Source: JAEZFI01 sp044508215 (GTDB lineage Bacteria; Actinomycetota; Acidimicrobiia; Acidimicrobiales; Microtrichaceae). From it: DNA of 64,000 nt. The notes under the pieces were generated by a model. That model was not told the DNA's origin. It saw nothing but the letters and a program-made list of their open reading frames with translations, and searched no databases. Made by a program: the position numbers and the translations under genes. The stretch spans positions 7,747 through 71,746 of the forward strand of contig JBIQID010000004.1 of NCBI GenBank assembly GCA_044508215.1. Reading direction: 5' to 3'. Positions 35,746-44,673 of the stretch are shown piece after piece; position 1 is the stretch's first letter, and every line of letters starts with the position of its first letter.

Positions 35746-36612
35746 ATGAGGAAGTTCGAGCACGATGGTCTGACGGTCGCCTACCGCGACGAGGGCAGCG
35801 GCCCGGCCATCGTGATGCTCCACAACGGCGGCACGTCGTCCGCCATCTGGCGGCAGCAGGTCGACGGGCTCGCCGGGCGGCACCGCGTGGTGGCGGTCGA
35901 CCTCCCGGGGTTCGGCAGCTCGCCGCGGCCCTCCTCGCCGGCCCGTCTGGCGCAGATGGTCGACCTGGTGGTCGCGCTGATCCGCTCCGAAGGGCTCGCC
36001 CCCGCACTCCTGGTCGGGAACTGCATGGGCACGAACATCGCGGCGGCGGTGGCGCGGAGCGCCCCTGATCTGGTCACGGGGATCGTGGCCATCAACCCGC
36101 TCACCGAGGCGAGCTTCAGCGGCGGCCGCATCGGCCTGCTGCACCGGATGGAGAGGGTTGCCCCGGCCCCTACCCGCGTGGTGCGGAGGCTGTCCCGGAA
36201 GGTGAAGGCACCGAAGCCCGTCGGCACGGCCACGCTGCGGTTCCAGCTGGGCAAGAAGGGCGTCGCCAAGGGGCTGCACCACGATCCCGAGCTGCTCGCC
36301 TGCCAGGTGCGACCCGACCAGCTGCCGGCGCTCGTCGACGTGCTCGACGACATGGCGGCCTACGGCGACCTCGACCGAGAGGGCGTGCCCGCAGGGACGC
36401 CGGTCTGGATCGTGTGGGGCGAGCAGAACCGGGTGCTCTCCCGCCGGAGGGCCGAGCACCTCGAGGCGGTGATGCACGCAGAGCGCGTCGAGGTGCTCGA
36501 CGGCTGCGGACACCTGCCGATGCTCGAGGAACCCGACGTGGTGACCGGGCTGATCGAAGAGATGGTGGAGCGGACGGCCTCGCAGGTCGAGGCCGGGAAG
36601 GACGGACTGTGA
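35746..36612 (+). CDS. Alpha/beta hydrolase fold protein with Cys nucleophile
   Basis: 288 residues. The fold is clear: HNGG oxyanion loop (26-29), DLPGFGSS, the nucleophile elbow G-N-C-M-G with Cys93, and the catalytic His256 in GCGHLPM. The usual Ser is Cys, and the position that normally holds the acid (WGxxD) reads WGEQN with Asn228. So the triad would be Cys-His-Asn unless another acid serves. The gene leads an operon with an OleC-like adenylating enzyme (GTGA overlap) under TetR control. GGGGGT before the ATG may be its ribosome site. The reaction is unknown. Confidence 0.85.
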   Translation: MRKFEHDGLTVAYRDEGSGPAIVMLHNGGTSSAIWRQQVDGLAGRHRVVAVDLPGFGSSPRPSSPARLAQMVDLVVALIRSEGLAPALLVGNCMGTNIAAAVARSAPDLVTGIVAINPLTEASFSGGRIGLLHRMERVAPAPTRVVRRLSRKVKAPKPVGTATLRFQLGKKGVAKGLHHDPELLACQVRPDQLPALVDVLDDMAAYGDLDREGVPAGTPVWIVWGEQNRVLSRRRAEHLEAVMHAERVEVLDGCGHLPMLEEPDVVTGLIEEMVERTASQVEAGKDGL

Positions 36613-38300
36613 GCACCACGACCGACACGGTGGACCTGCCGGACCGGATCCTCGAGATCGCCCGGCGCGAACCCGACCGCGTGGCGCTGGTGCACGTGCG
36701 GCGCCCTCTGCTGGGACGCAGCCGCAACCGGACCACTACCTACGCCCAGCTGAGCCACCGGGCCGAGGCGACCGCCGTCGGGCTCCGCGAGATCGGCGTC
36801 CGCGAGGGCACGCTCTGCTCGTTCATGGTGCCCCCCAGCGAGGACGCACTCGTGCTGGCACTCGCCCTGTGGCGGATCGGCGCGGTGATGGTCGGGATCG
36901 AGCCCCACAGCCACGGCTTCACGACCGTCGCCCGATGCCTGAAGCGCGTCGGGCCCGAGGTCTTCTTCGGTACGCCCGAAGCGCTGATCGGCCAGCGCGC
37001 GTACGGGTGGGGACGTGGCACCGTGCGCACCCGGGTGGTGGTCGGAGGGCCGTCGCTTCCGGGGATCCCCAGCCTCGCCTCGCTCGAGCGGCCCTGGCTC
37101 GGCGAGCCCCGTAAGGCCGCCGTGACGGCCGACGACCCAGCCGCCATCGCATACACCACGGGCAGCACCGGCAACCCGAAGCCCACCGTGATGACGCACC
37201 GGAACCTCACGTCGATGATCCGGGGCGTGAGCCACCAGTGGGGGCTGTCGCAGCACGGCGACGTGGTCGACATGCCGACCTTCCCGATCTTCTGGATCAT
37301 CGGCCTGTCGCACGGCGGCACGGTGGTGGTGCCGCCGATGAACTTCGCGACCAAGGGCCCGGGCCACGCCGATCCGGACCTGCTCGTGCGGACGATCCGC
37401 GAGCACGGCGTCCGCTCGATGTTCGCCTCACCCGCGCTGCTCACCAACCTCGCCCGCCACTGCGACGAGAAGGGCATCACCCTGCCGTCGATCCGGCGGA
37501 TCGTGGCCGGCGGCGCCGAGATCTACGGTCCGCTGTACGCGGCGGTGAAGAAGGTGATCCCCGAGGGCGAGATGTACTCGAACTACGGGGCCACCGAGGC
37601 GCTGCCCGTCTCGGAGATCGCGGGCGAGACCGTGCTGACGGAGACGTGGGCACGGACCGAGGCCGGTGAGGGCCTCTGCGTCGGCACGCCGCTCGAGGGC
37701 GTCGAGGTGAAGGTCGTCGAGATCGACGACGGCCCGATCGCCACGATGGCCGACGCACGCGAGGTGGTGCGCGGTGCCATCGGCGAGGTGGTCGTGCGCA
37801 GCCCCCACATCAGCGACCGCTACTGGGACCCGGCCGACATGGTCGACAACAAGATCGAGGACGGCGACTCCCGCTGGCACCGCCTCGGCGACACCGGCTG
37901 GCTCGACGACGACGGGCGCCTCTGGGTGTGCGGGCGTCGGTCGCACCGTGTGCAGAACGCCGAGCGGACCTGGTTCCCGCTGTGCAGCGAGCCGGTGTTC
38001 AACTCGCACCCGGACGTGGCCCGCAGCGCGCTGACGGGGCCGACGCTGGCCGGCTCGGGCATCGTGCCCGTGGTGTGCATCGAGCTGGAGCCCCACGCTC
38101 GTTCGCGGTCAGCACGGGTGGAGCAGGAGCTGCTCGACCTCGCCGACGCCCACGAGGCCACGAAGGGCATCGACAGGTTCGCCTTCATCGACCAGCTGCC
38201 CGTCGACCGCCGGCACAACGCCAAGATCGACCGGCCGGCGCTCGCGAAGCGGGTCGAGGCCGGTGAGCTGCCGCTCGGCGCAGCTGCTCGGCCGGCCTGA
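36609..38300 (+). CDS. OleC-like AMP-dependent synthetase/ligase
   Basis: 563 residues. ANL superfamily: A-loop YTTGSTGNPKP (about 180), YSNYGATEALP, then a shortened C-terminal domain with DRRHNAKIDRPAL carrying the catalytic Lys (about 539). The SFMVPPSED segment and the RHNAKI ending are features I associate with OleC/beta-lactone synthetases rather than ordinary acyl-CoA ligases. OleC converts beta-hydroxy acids into beta-lactones during long-chain olefin synthesis. No OleA thiolase or OleD reductase sits in this operon. The GTG start overlaps the hydrolase stop. Confidence 0.75.
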   Translation: MSTTTDTVDLPDRILEIARREPDRVALVHVRRPLLGRSRNRTTTYAQLSHRAEATAVGLREIGVREGTLCSFMVPPSEDALVLALALWRIGAVMVGIEPHSHGFTTVARCLKRVGPEVFFGTPEALIGQRAYGWGRGTVRTRVVVGGPSLPGIPSLASLERPWLGEPRKAAVTADDPAAIAYTTGSTGNPKPTVMTHRNLTSMIRGVSHQWGLSQHGDVVDMPTFPIFWIIGLSHGGTVVVPPMNFATKGPGHADPDLLVRTIREHGVRSMFASPALLTNLARHCDEKGITLPSIRRIVAGGAEIYGPLYAAVKKVIPEGEMYSNYGATEALPVSEIAGETVLTETWARTEAGEGLCVGTPLEGVEVKVVEIDDGPIATMADAREVVRGAIGEVVVRSPHISDRYWDPADMVDNKIEDGDSRWHRLGDTGWLDDDGRLWVCGRRSHRVQNAERTWFPLCSEPVFNSHPDVARSALTGPTLAGSGIVPVVCIELEPHARSRSARVEQELLDLADAHEATKGIDRFAFIDQLPVDRRHNAKIDRPALAKRVEAGELPLGAAARPA

Positions 38301-38354
38301 CCGGCCTGACCGCGGGTCGGGCCGACCGGCGGGTCCGGCCGAACCTTCCCAGGT

Positions 38355-40589
38355 TCAGTGGGCGCCTGCGGGCTCCCGCTCCGGCTCGGGGTCGGCGTCG
38401 CCCTCGTCCACCGTGGCCGGCGCCGGCGCTGAGTGGTCGAGCTCCTCGATCAGGTGCTCGCCCTCCACGTCGAGGTTCGGCAGCAGCCGGTCCAGCCATC
38501 CGGGCAACCACCACGCCCGGTCGCCGAAGAGCGCCATCACGGCCGGCACGATCATCATCCGGACGACGGTGGCGTCGAGCAGCACCGCCACCGAGAAGCC
38601 GAGCCCCATCATCTTGATGATCGGGTCGTCCCCCAGGATGAAGCTCGCGAAGACGCTGATCATGATCAGCGCCGCGGCGGTGATCACCCGGGCTGAGCTG
38701 GTGAGGCCGCTCACCACGCTCGGGCGCGCCTGGGCGGTGCGCACGTAGTCCTCGCGCACCCTCGACAGGATGAAGACCTCGTAGTCCATCGAGAGGCCGA
38801 AGAGGATCGCGAACATCAGCATCGGGAGGAAGCTGATGATCGGGATCGAGTCCTCGACCCCGACGAGTCCGGCGAGCCACCCCCACTGGAAGATGGCCAC
38901 GACCACGCCGAACGCGCTGGCGATGCTCAACAGGATCGCCACGGCGGCCTTCAGCGGCACGACGATGGAGCGGAACACCACGAGCAGCAGGATCGTGGTG
39001 AGGCCGATCACGATCGCCATGAAGACGGGGAGCGCTGCGGCCATCTTGTCGGCCATGTCGATCAGCACGGCGGTCGTGCCGGTGAGCGCCACCTGCGCGC
39101 CCGTCTCCTCGCCGAGCTGGGGGAGCACGTCGTCGCGCAGCCGGTGGACGAGGTCCTCGGTCTCCTGGGCGGCGGGGGAGGTGAGCGGGATGATCGGGAG
39201 GATGGCGGTGTCGCCCGAGTCGTTCGCGACCACCTCGCCCACGTGCATCACGCCGGGGTCGGAGCCGACCGCCTCGGCGATGCGGTCGACCGCGTCGCCG
39301 TCCGGCGCGCCGCTCAGGTCGATCACCGCCGACATCGGACCGTTGAAGCCCGGGCCGAACCCGCGCGCCAGGAGGTCGTAGGCCTGGCGGCGGGTGGTGG
39401 ACGACGGGGCGGTGCCGGCGTCCGGCATGCCGAGGCGCATGTCGAGCGCGGGCACGGCGAGCAGCAGCATGAGGGCGAGGCCGCCGACCAGCGCTGCGGC
39501 GGGCCGGGCGATCACGCCGCGGGCCCAGCGGGCGCTGAGCGTGCGAGCCGCCTCCTCCGCCGAGCCGGTGCGGGTGCGGCCGATGCGCCAGCGGTCGATG
39601 CTCTCGCCGGCGAACCCGAGGAGGGCGGGCAGCAAGGTGACGGCGATGAGCACCGCGAGCAGCACCGTGAAGGCCGCGCCGAGGCCCATGACGGTGAGGA
39701 ACGGGATGCCGATCACGGCGAGCGCAGCGAGGGCGATCACCACGGTGACGCCCGCGAACACCACGGCCCCGCCGGCAGTCGCGTTGGCGCGTGCGGCCGC
39801 CTCCTCCACCGAGTGGCCCTCGGAGAGGTTCTGGCGGTGTCGCGTGACGATGAACAGCGCGTAGTCGATGCCGACGGCGAGGCCGATCATCGTGGCGAGG
39901 ATCGGCGCGGTGGAGGACAGCTCGGTGAAGCCGGCGAGGATCGTGATGCCGCTGAGGCCCACGCCCACGCCGATGAGCGCGGAGGCCAGCGGGAGGCCCA
40001 TCGCCACGACGGAGCCGAAGGAGAGGAGCAGCACGATCACCGCCACGGTGAGGCCGACCAGCTCGGAGGTGTGGCCCATCTCCTCCTGCTGCTGGACGTC
40101 GCCGCCCAGCTCGACCTGCAGGTCCGGGTGGTCGCTCTCGTGGGCGGCCTCGGTGAGGGCCTCGATGTCCTCGACGGGGATCTCGAGCGCGGTCTTCGCG
40201 TAGTGCACGTCGGCGAACGCCACAGTGAGGTCCTGCGAGATGGTCTGGCCCTCGAACGGGCTGACCACCGCGACGACGCCCGGAGATCCGGCCAGCCGCT
40301 CGAGCGTCTCGTCGATCTCGGCACGGATCTCGTCGTCGGTGATCGAGGCACCGTCGTGGGTCGCGAACACCACCCGGGCCGACGAACCGGACTGCGACGG
40401 GAACCGCTCGGCGAGGAGGTCCCACGCACGCTGCGACTCGGTGCCGGGGATGTTGAACTCGTCGCTCGTGGGACCGCCGATCGAGCCGGCGAGGATCCCC
40501 GCCAGGAGGAAGAGGCCGACCCAGGTGGCGAGCACGAGCCTGCGTCGGCGCACGGCGACGTGCCCCAACCGGTAGAGGAGCTTGGACAT
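38355..40589 (-). CDS. MMPL-family (RND-type) transporter
   Basis: 744 residues. Two repeats, each with one membrane helix, a large extracytoplasmic loop and five more helices. The signature GIDYALFIVTRHRQ in the first repeat and SMDYEVFILSRVRE in the second are typical of MMPL proteins, which export lipids or hydrophobic molecules using the proton gradient. The ATG at 40589 follows AGAAGGA. It converges with the OleC-like operon. Lipid export for that operon is possible but unproven. Confidence 0.92.
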   Translation of the reverse strand: MSKLLYRLGHVAVRRRRLVLATWVGLFLLAGILAGSIGGPTSDEFNIPGTESQRAWDLLAERFPSQSGSSARVVFATHDGASITDDEIRAEIDETLERLAGSPGVVAVVSPFEGQTISQDLTVAFADVHYAKTALEIPVEDIEALTEAAHESDHPDLQVELGGDVQQQEEMGHTSELVGLTVAVIVLLLSFGSVVAMGLPLASALIGVGVGLSGITILAGFTELSSTAPILATMIGLAVGIDYALFIVTRHRQNLSEGHSVEEAAARANATAGGAVVFAGVTVVIALAALAVIGIPFLTVMGLGAAFTVLLAVLIAVTLLPALLGFAGESIDRWRIGRTRTGSAEEAARTLSARWARGVIARPAAALVGGLALMLLLAVPALDMRLGMPDAGTAPSSTTRRQAYDLLARGFGPGFNGPMSAVIDLSGAPDGDAVDRIAEAVGSDPGVMHVGEVVANDSGDTAILPIIPLTSPAAQETEDLVHRLRDDVLPQLGEETGAQVALTGTTAVLIDMADKMAAALPVFMAIVIGLTTILLLVVFRSIVVPLKAAVAILLSIASAFGVVVAIFQWGWLAGLVGVEDSIPIISFLPMLMFAILFGLSMDYEVFILSRVREDYVRTAQARPSVVSGLTSSARVITAAALIMISVFASFILGDDPIIKMMGLGFSVAVLLDATVVRMMIVPAVMALFGDRAWWLPGWLDRLLPNLDVEGEHLIEELDHSAPAPATVDEGDADPEPEREPAGAH

Positions 40590-40697
40590 CGGGGGGATCC
40601 TTCTGAATGGGGGGTGCGCCCGATCCTCCAGGGCCGTGCGCCGCACGGAGGGTACCGAACGGAGCCTGCTGCGCACCTCCTGGGCCGCCCAGGCGCG

Positions 40698-40743
40698 GCG
40701 ACGGCCCGAACCCCGTGTGGGGCCCGGGCCGTGGAGCCGTCGC
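40698..40743 (-). terminator. Three-tier hairpin after the DUF4397 gene
   Basis: Outer arms GCGACGG/CCGTCGC, middle GGCCCG/CGGGCC and inner CCCC-GTGT-GGGG. It begins 9 nt beyond the stop at 40752. No T-run. The rest of the 162-bp gap 40590-40751 shows only the MMPL ribosome site. Confidence 0.7.
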
Positions 40744-40751
40744 GCGTCAGG

Positions 40752-41465
40752 TCAGAGTCGGATCGTGGAGGAGATGGTCTGCAGCGTGCCGCTCCCCGGA
40801 TCGCCGACCACGTACACGTTGGTGAGCGTGCGGGCCGCGACCTTCACGCCGTCGAGCGAGAGCACATCCGTCGTCGTGCCGGCGAGGCGCACGTCGGCCG
40901 TGTACGACAGGAACGAGGGCACCACGAGAGCCGCCTGCGCGCCGTTCTCGGCGCCGCGGACCGCAGTGGCCTTCAGGAACGGGAGCCACCGGCTCAGCGG
41001 GTAGAGACCGAGCGCCACGTCGACCGCAGGTGCAGCGGCGGCGTGATGCAGCGCCAGGCGGCCCGTGAGCGGGAACGTCTGCGAGACGTCGTTGGCGAAC
41101 ACGTTCAGACCGATCGTCCCGGCCGGGTCGACGTAGCTGGCGACCACCGAGAAGTTGCCGCCACCGGGGACGGCCACGTCCTGTTGGATCGCAGTGGTGT
41201 CGGTGCCGGCCAGCTTGACCTCGATGTCGTAGGTGGCGGCCGGGAGCGTGAGCGGGCCGACGGTCTGCCCGAAGGCGAAGTCGGTCAACACCCTCGCTCC
41301 GTCGACGTACACGTCGACCTTGGTGCCGGCGTCGTCGAGGGGCAGGCCGTGGGTCACCCACACCTTCGAGGTGGGGGCGGTGTCCGCTCCCGCGGGGGTC
41401 AGCGTGCCGAACACGCCGATCACGACCGCCACGAGGGCGGCGAGGACGAACCTTGATCTCTTCAT
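40752..41465 (-). CDS. Secreted DUF4397-domain protein
   Basis: 237 residues. A signal peptide (cleavage near AGADTAP) is followed by a DUF4397 domain (KVWVTHGLPLDDAGTKVDVYVDG, then LTLPAATYDIEV). A second similar half follows with repeated beta strands. Such proteins are exported and of unknown function, often found beside ECF sigma factors. Here one lies 136 bp upstream on the same strand. The ATG has AAGGAG 6 nt upstream. There is no anchor, so it is probably released or loosely wall-bound. Confidence 0.8.
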   Translation of the reverse strand: MKRSRFVLAALVAVVIGVFGTLTPAGADTAPTSKVWVTHGLPLDDAGTKVDVYVDGARVLTDFAFGQTVGPLTLPAATYDIEVKLAGTDTTAIQQDVAVPGGGNFSVVASYVDPAGTIGLNVFANDVSQTFPLTGRLALHHAAAAPAVDVALGLYPLSRWLPFLKATAVRGAENGAQAALVVPSFLSYTADVRLAGTTTDVLSLDGVKVAARTLTNVYVVGDPGSGTLQTISSTIRL

Positions 41466-41601
41466 GGGGGCTCCTTGGGGTCGAGCAGGGATTCGAAGCG
41501 CACTTCGGTGCCGGGCCCGCCCGCGGATGCAGCTGGTTCCAGGATTCTCCGTTGCGCCGCCGGCGCGACTCGCCGCCGGCGCGGTGCTCGGCCGGTGACG
41601 C

Positions 41602-42171
41602 TCAGGAAGAGACGGCGTCGTCGAAGCTCTGCAGGTGGCGGCGCATCCGTTCCAGCCCACGGCGGATGTCGCTCTTCACGGTGCCGAGCGGGACGTCGCA
41701 CCGCTCGGCGATCTGTGCGTGGGTGAGGTCCTCGAGGAACGCCAGGCCCACGATCGTGCGCACCCGTTCCGGTAGTGCCGACAGGGCCTCCGCCAGCAGC
41801 ATCCGCTCGGCGATCGCCGCGAGCTCGGCATCGTCGCCCGCCGACGCTGGAGAGGAGGACGCGGTCGGATCGGCGACCGGCACGGGTGCGCGGCCATCGG
41901 CGCGCATCACGTCGATCAGCTTGAAGCGGGCGATGCCGAGCAGCCAGCCCTCGAGCGTGCCGACCTCGGGCCGGTAGCGATCACGTGACCGCCACGCTGC
42001 GATGAACGTCTCCTGCGTGGCGTCCGCAGCGCGCTCGGCGTCCAGCGATCGGCGGCAGTAGGAGAAGACCAGGGTGCCGTGCGCGGCGTAGACGGCTTCG
42101 AGCGAGCCCTGGTCGCCGCAGACGAACCGTTGCGCCAGATCGGCGTCGGTCGTCTCCGACCTCTCCGACAT
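41602..42171 (-). CDS. ECF-type RNA polymerase sigma factor
   Basis: 189 residues. Sigma-70 region 2 (FVCGDQGSLEAVYAAHGTLVFSYC, DATQETFIAAW) and region 4 (LPERVRTIVGLAFLEDLTHAQIAERCDVPLGTVKSDIRRGL) are both present, with no region 3, which defines an ECF factor. The ATG at 42171 is 7 nt after TAGCGT. An earlier frame start at 42189 is upstream of that box. No classical zinc-binding anti-sigma factor is adjacent. The DUF4397 gene downstream is a likely operon partner, and a PAS-like gene diverges. Confidence 0.92.
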   Translation of the reverse strand: MSERSETTDADLAQRFVCGDQGSLEAVYAAHGTLVFSYCRRSLDAERAADATQETFIAAWRSRDRYRPEVGTLEGWLLGIARFKLIDVMRADGRAPVPVADPTASSSPASAGDDAELAAIAERMLLAEALSALPERVRTIVGLAFLEDLTHAQIAERCDVPLGTVKSDIRRGLERMRRHLQSFDDAVSS

Positions 42172-42178
42172 CGCCGGA

Positions 42179-42184
42179 ACGCTA
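42179..42184 (-). promoter_or_regulatory. -10 element of leaderless ECF sigma gene
   Basis: TAGCGT on the minus strand, 7 nt before the ATG at 42171. Confidence 0.55.
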
Positions 42185-42259
42185 ACCACCAGGGCGGGGT
42201 CGGGCGTTCCGGACGGCTACAGGGGCGAAGTGCATCCATCGAGCAGTTCGGCGCCGAAG

Positions 42260-42265
42260 TAACGT
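42260..42265 (+). promoter_or_regulatory. -10 element of the PAS-like gene
   Basis: TAACGT; transcription would start near 42272. That leaves a short leader with GGGAG (42280-42284) before the ATG at 42290. Confidence 0.45.
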
Positions 42266-42289
42266 CGCAAGGACCACCCGGGAGATCAG

Positions 42290-43021
42290 ATGCGCGAAGC
42301 AGCATCAGACGACGAGATCGCAGCTTCCGAGCTCGCCCGCCTCCGTCGGGCCGCGGCGGCGCTCGGCCCCGAGGACTTCGAGCGGTTGGAGCCGCCGGGA
42401 CGCGTGTGGGACCGGATCGTCACGGCCGTCGGCGCGACGGGTGAGACGACGACCACCGTCGAGTACGTCGTCGACGCCGACGATGTCGTCGTGGCCGTCG
42501 GGGGCGCCTGGGCCCAGTTCGCCACGGAGAACCAGGCGGAGGGGTTGACCGAGGGCTGGCGGGGCCGCCGGTTGTGGGACAGCGTGGGCGACGACGACCT
42601 GCGCGACGTGTGGCGGCTGCTCGTCTCGACGGTCCGCTCCCGTCGAGCCGACCTGACCGTGCCGTTCCGCTGCGACGCTCCCCGAGCTCGACGCTGGTTC
42701 GAGATGACGGTGAGCGTCGACGAGCACGACCACGTCCGCTTCCGATCAGCGCTCGTCCGTGAGGAACCGCGATCGCCGGTGGCGTTGCTGGACCGAGGCG
42801 CCGAACGCGACCCGGAGCTGGAACCGGTGGCCGTGTGCAGCTGGTGCGCACGCGGGTCGCTCGACGGCACGTGGCGGGACCTCGACCAGCTCGTCGCCGA
42901 GTCCGGGCTCCTCGCGCAGGTCCCCCTGCCGACGGTGTCCTACGGGATCTGCGCGAGCTGCCGGGACCGGATGTCCGGCGAACTCCTCGTGGACGGCCCC
43001 GGTGGCCGGCGTGGCGAGTAG
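42290..43021 (+). CDS. PAS-like protein with C-terminal Cys-pair motif
   Basis: 243 residues. An N-terminal helix ending EPPGRVWDRI resembles sequences seen at the N-terminus of some anti-sigma factors. The middle (about 55-165: ADDVVVAVGGAWAQFATEN, WRGRRLWDSVGDDDLRDVWR) follows a PAS-type sensor pattern. The tail holds CSWCAR and, about 40 residues on, ICASCRDRM, two CxxC pairs able to bind zinc or form a redox switch. It is divergent from the ECF sigma gene. A sensing or anti-sigma role is inference. No enzymatic motif is present. Confidence 0.65.
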   Translation: MREAASDDEIAASELARLRRAAAALGPEDFERLEPPGRVWDRIVTAVGATGETTTTVEYVVDADDVVVAVGGAWAQFATENQAEGLTEGWRGRRLWDSVGDDDLRDVWRLLVSTVRSRRADLTVPFRCDAPRARRWFEMTVSVDEHDHVRFRSALVREEPRSPVALLDRGAERDPELEPVAVCSWCARGSLDGTWRDLDQLVAESGLLAQVPLPTVSYGICASCRDRMSGELLVDGPGGRRGE

Positions 43022-43129
43022 GCGGTCCGGGGCGGCATCCACGCAAGGTTCAGCCCTCACGGGGTAGAAAGGCGCTGGCCGACGTGACGTCGGTCACGGA
43101 CGTCCGCGACCGGGCGTGCCGACACCGTC

Positions 43130-43146
43130 CGGAGGCGCAGCCTCCG
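43130..43146 (+). promoter_or_regulatory. Hairpin in the leader just before the ribosome site
   Basis: CGGAGGC-GCA-GCCTCCG, perfect 7-bp arms, ends a few bases before AGAGAGGGA and 17 bases before the GTG at 43164. The position could modulate translation. Confidence 0.4.
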
Positions 43147-43163
43147 TCAGAGAGGGAATCCCA

Positions 43164-43703
43164 GTGCAGACCCAGATGAGCCAGTCCACATCCCGCCGCC
43201 GCTTGCCCCGTCGAGGACCCCTGGTCGCGCTCACGGCAGTGATCGCCATCGTCGGCGGCGCCTGCACGCCGTCACCCAGCGGCGGCTTCGACATCGGGGT
43301 GGGCGGCACCCTCCCGCTGCCGCCGATCGTCGTCGCACCTGCGTTCCAGGGCGGTGACGTCCTCGGCTGCCAGATCGGGTTCAACACGCCCGGCATCAAC
43401 ATCACGGGCGCGACGGCGACCATCCCGGCGATCAACGTGAACCCGGGCGCCGGCACCGTCGGGGTCCCGAACATCACGGTGAACCTGCCGGCGATCCAGG
43501 TCCAGCTGCCGTCGCTCGTGACGTGCCTGGGCAACCTCGACCTGGGGACGATCAGCTTGCCGGCGAGCGTGGCGGCGAGCGGTGTCCTGAACCTCGGGGC
43601 GGGTCAGCTGGTGATCAACGCCACCGTCACGATCCCGTTCGAGATCCTGGGGGCGCAGTTCCCGATCAACATCCCGATCGGCCCGATCGTGGTGCAGCTC
43701 TAG
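43164..43703 (+). CDS. Small repetitive beta-rich lipoprotein
   Basis: 179 residues. A basic n-region and hydrophobic core end in the lipobox GGAC (about residue 34). The mature part is a string of short strands rich in Ile/Val/Asn/Pro/Gly (IPAINVNPG, VPNITVNLPAIQVQLP, INATVTIPFEI). It has only two further Cys (CQIGF, LVTCLG). No family recognised. Shine-Dalgarno AGAGGGA supports the GTG at 43164; an earlier in-frame ATG (43116) would put the signal peptide too far in. A very strong hairpin follows the gene. Confidence 0.75.
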   Translation: MQTQMSQSTSRRRLPRRGPLVALTAVIAIVGGACTPSPSGGFDIGVGGTLPLPPIVVAPAFQGGDVLGCQIGFNTPGINITGATATIPAINVNPGAGTVGVPNITVNLPAIQVQLPSLVTCLGNLDLGTISLPASVAASGVLNLGAGQLVINATVTIPFEILGAQFPINIPIGPIVVQL

Positions 43704-43748
43704 CCATCAGCCCCGACCCGGGGAGCGCCTGCTCCTCACCGTCGATGG

Positions 43749-43804
43749 GGGCCCACCTCCGCCCGGGCGTCGAGCCAGCCTCGACGCCCGACGGGGGTGG
43801 GCCC
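43749..43804 (+). terminator. Very strong 9 + 11 bp hairpin
   Basis: Outer arms GGGCCCACC/GGTGGGCCC and inner arms CGGGCGTCGAG/CTCGACGCCCG pair perfectly, with the 5-nt loop CCAGC. It starts 45 nt after the lipoprotein stop and ends 44 nt before the next gene. No T-run. Confidence 0.8.
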
Positions 43805-43848
43805 TCGGCGCGTCGGAACCCCGGTCGACGAGGTCGCCGAGGTCGACG

Positions 43849-44673
43849 ATGAGCTCGACCGCGCGGCGGATGTTCGAGTTGATCGAGCCGATCGGAGCGA
43901 TCCCCTACTGGTCGGACGCTGCGAACACCGAGATGCTGGCCCTCGGGTTCACCGACTTCTGGGACACCTACTTCGCCGGTCGGGCCGCTCCGCTGGGAGT
44001 CGTTCCGGCGGAGGTCGTGGACGCCTGCTTCTACAACTTCGCCCCAGGGGAGGTGGCCCGCCACATCCCGAAGGTGTGGCGGACCACGACGCCCGAGGCG
44101 GCGATCGCCGCCCGTCGAGCCGGATGCGCACGGGTGCTCCGCGCGGTGCTCGGCGAACGCGTGGAGGCGCCCGCGTTCGCCCGCACGAGCGAGCTGCTGC
44201 TGCGAGCGGCGACCAGCGCACCGGTCGAGGGCAGGCCCATGTACGCAGCGCTGCTGAGCCTGCCCGTCCCCGATGACCAGCCCGCCCGCTTGTTCCACGC
44301 TGCGTCGCTCTTGCGGGAGCACCGCGGCGATGGTCACGTCGCCGCACTCCTCACGGAGCAGATCGGCCGCTTGGAGTGCCACGTGCTCTACGCCCTGGCG
44401 CGAGACGAGCCCGCCCGGCAGTTCGGGCGCATCCACCACCTTCCCCGCCCGCAGGTGGACGCGGTGGTCGACGGCATGCGCGACCGCGGCCTGGTCGCCG
44501 AGGACGGCTGGCTGAGCGATGAGGGACGGGCGATCCACCAGCGGGTCGAGGACCTGACCGACGAACTGGCTGCTCCTCCGTACGCGCACCTCAGCGCGGA
44601 CGAGCTGGCGGAGCTGGCCGCGCTGCTCGAGCCCCTGGCCGCACTGCTCGAAGCCGACGGGACCGCCGGCTGA
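43849..44673 (+). CDS. SCO6745-family protein (MarR-like helical fold)
   Basis: 274 residues. The pattern of an actinobacterial SCO6745-type protein is visible: RMFELIEPIGAIPYWSDAA, then YFAGRAAPLG and an N-terminal helical block. A C-terminal winged-helix-like region follows (LPRPQVDAVVDGMRDRGLVAED). The function of the family is unknown. No good ribosome site or -10 is seen before the ATG. It stands alone between a terminator and a lipoprotein gene. Confidence 0.75.
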   Translation: MSSTARRMFELIEPIGAIPYWSDAANTEMLALGFTDFWDTYFAGRAAPLGVVPAEVVDACFYNFAPGEVARHIPKVWRTTTPEAAIAARRAGCARVLRAVLGERVEAPAFARTSELLLRAATSAPVEGRPMYAALLSLPVPDDQPARLFHAASLLREHRGDGHVAALLTEQIGRLECHVLYALARDEPARQFGRIHHLPRPQVDAVVDGMRDRGLVAEDGWLSDEGRAIHQRVEDLTDELAAPPYAHLSADELAELAALLEPLAALLEADGTAG

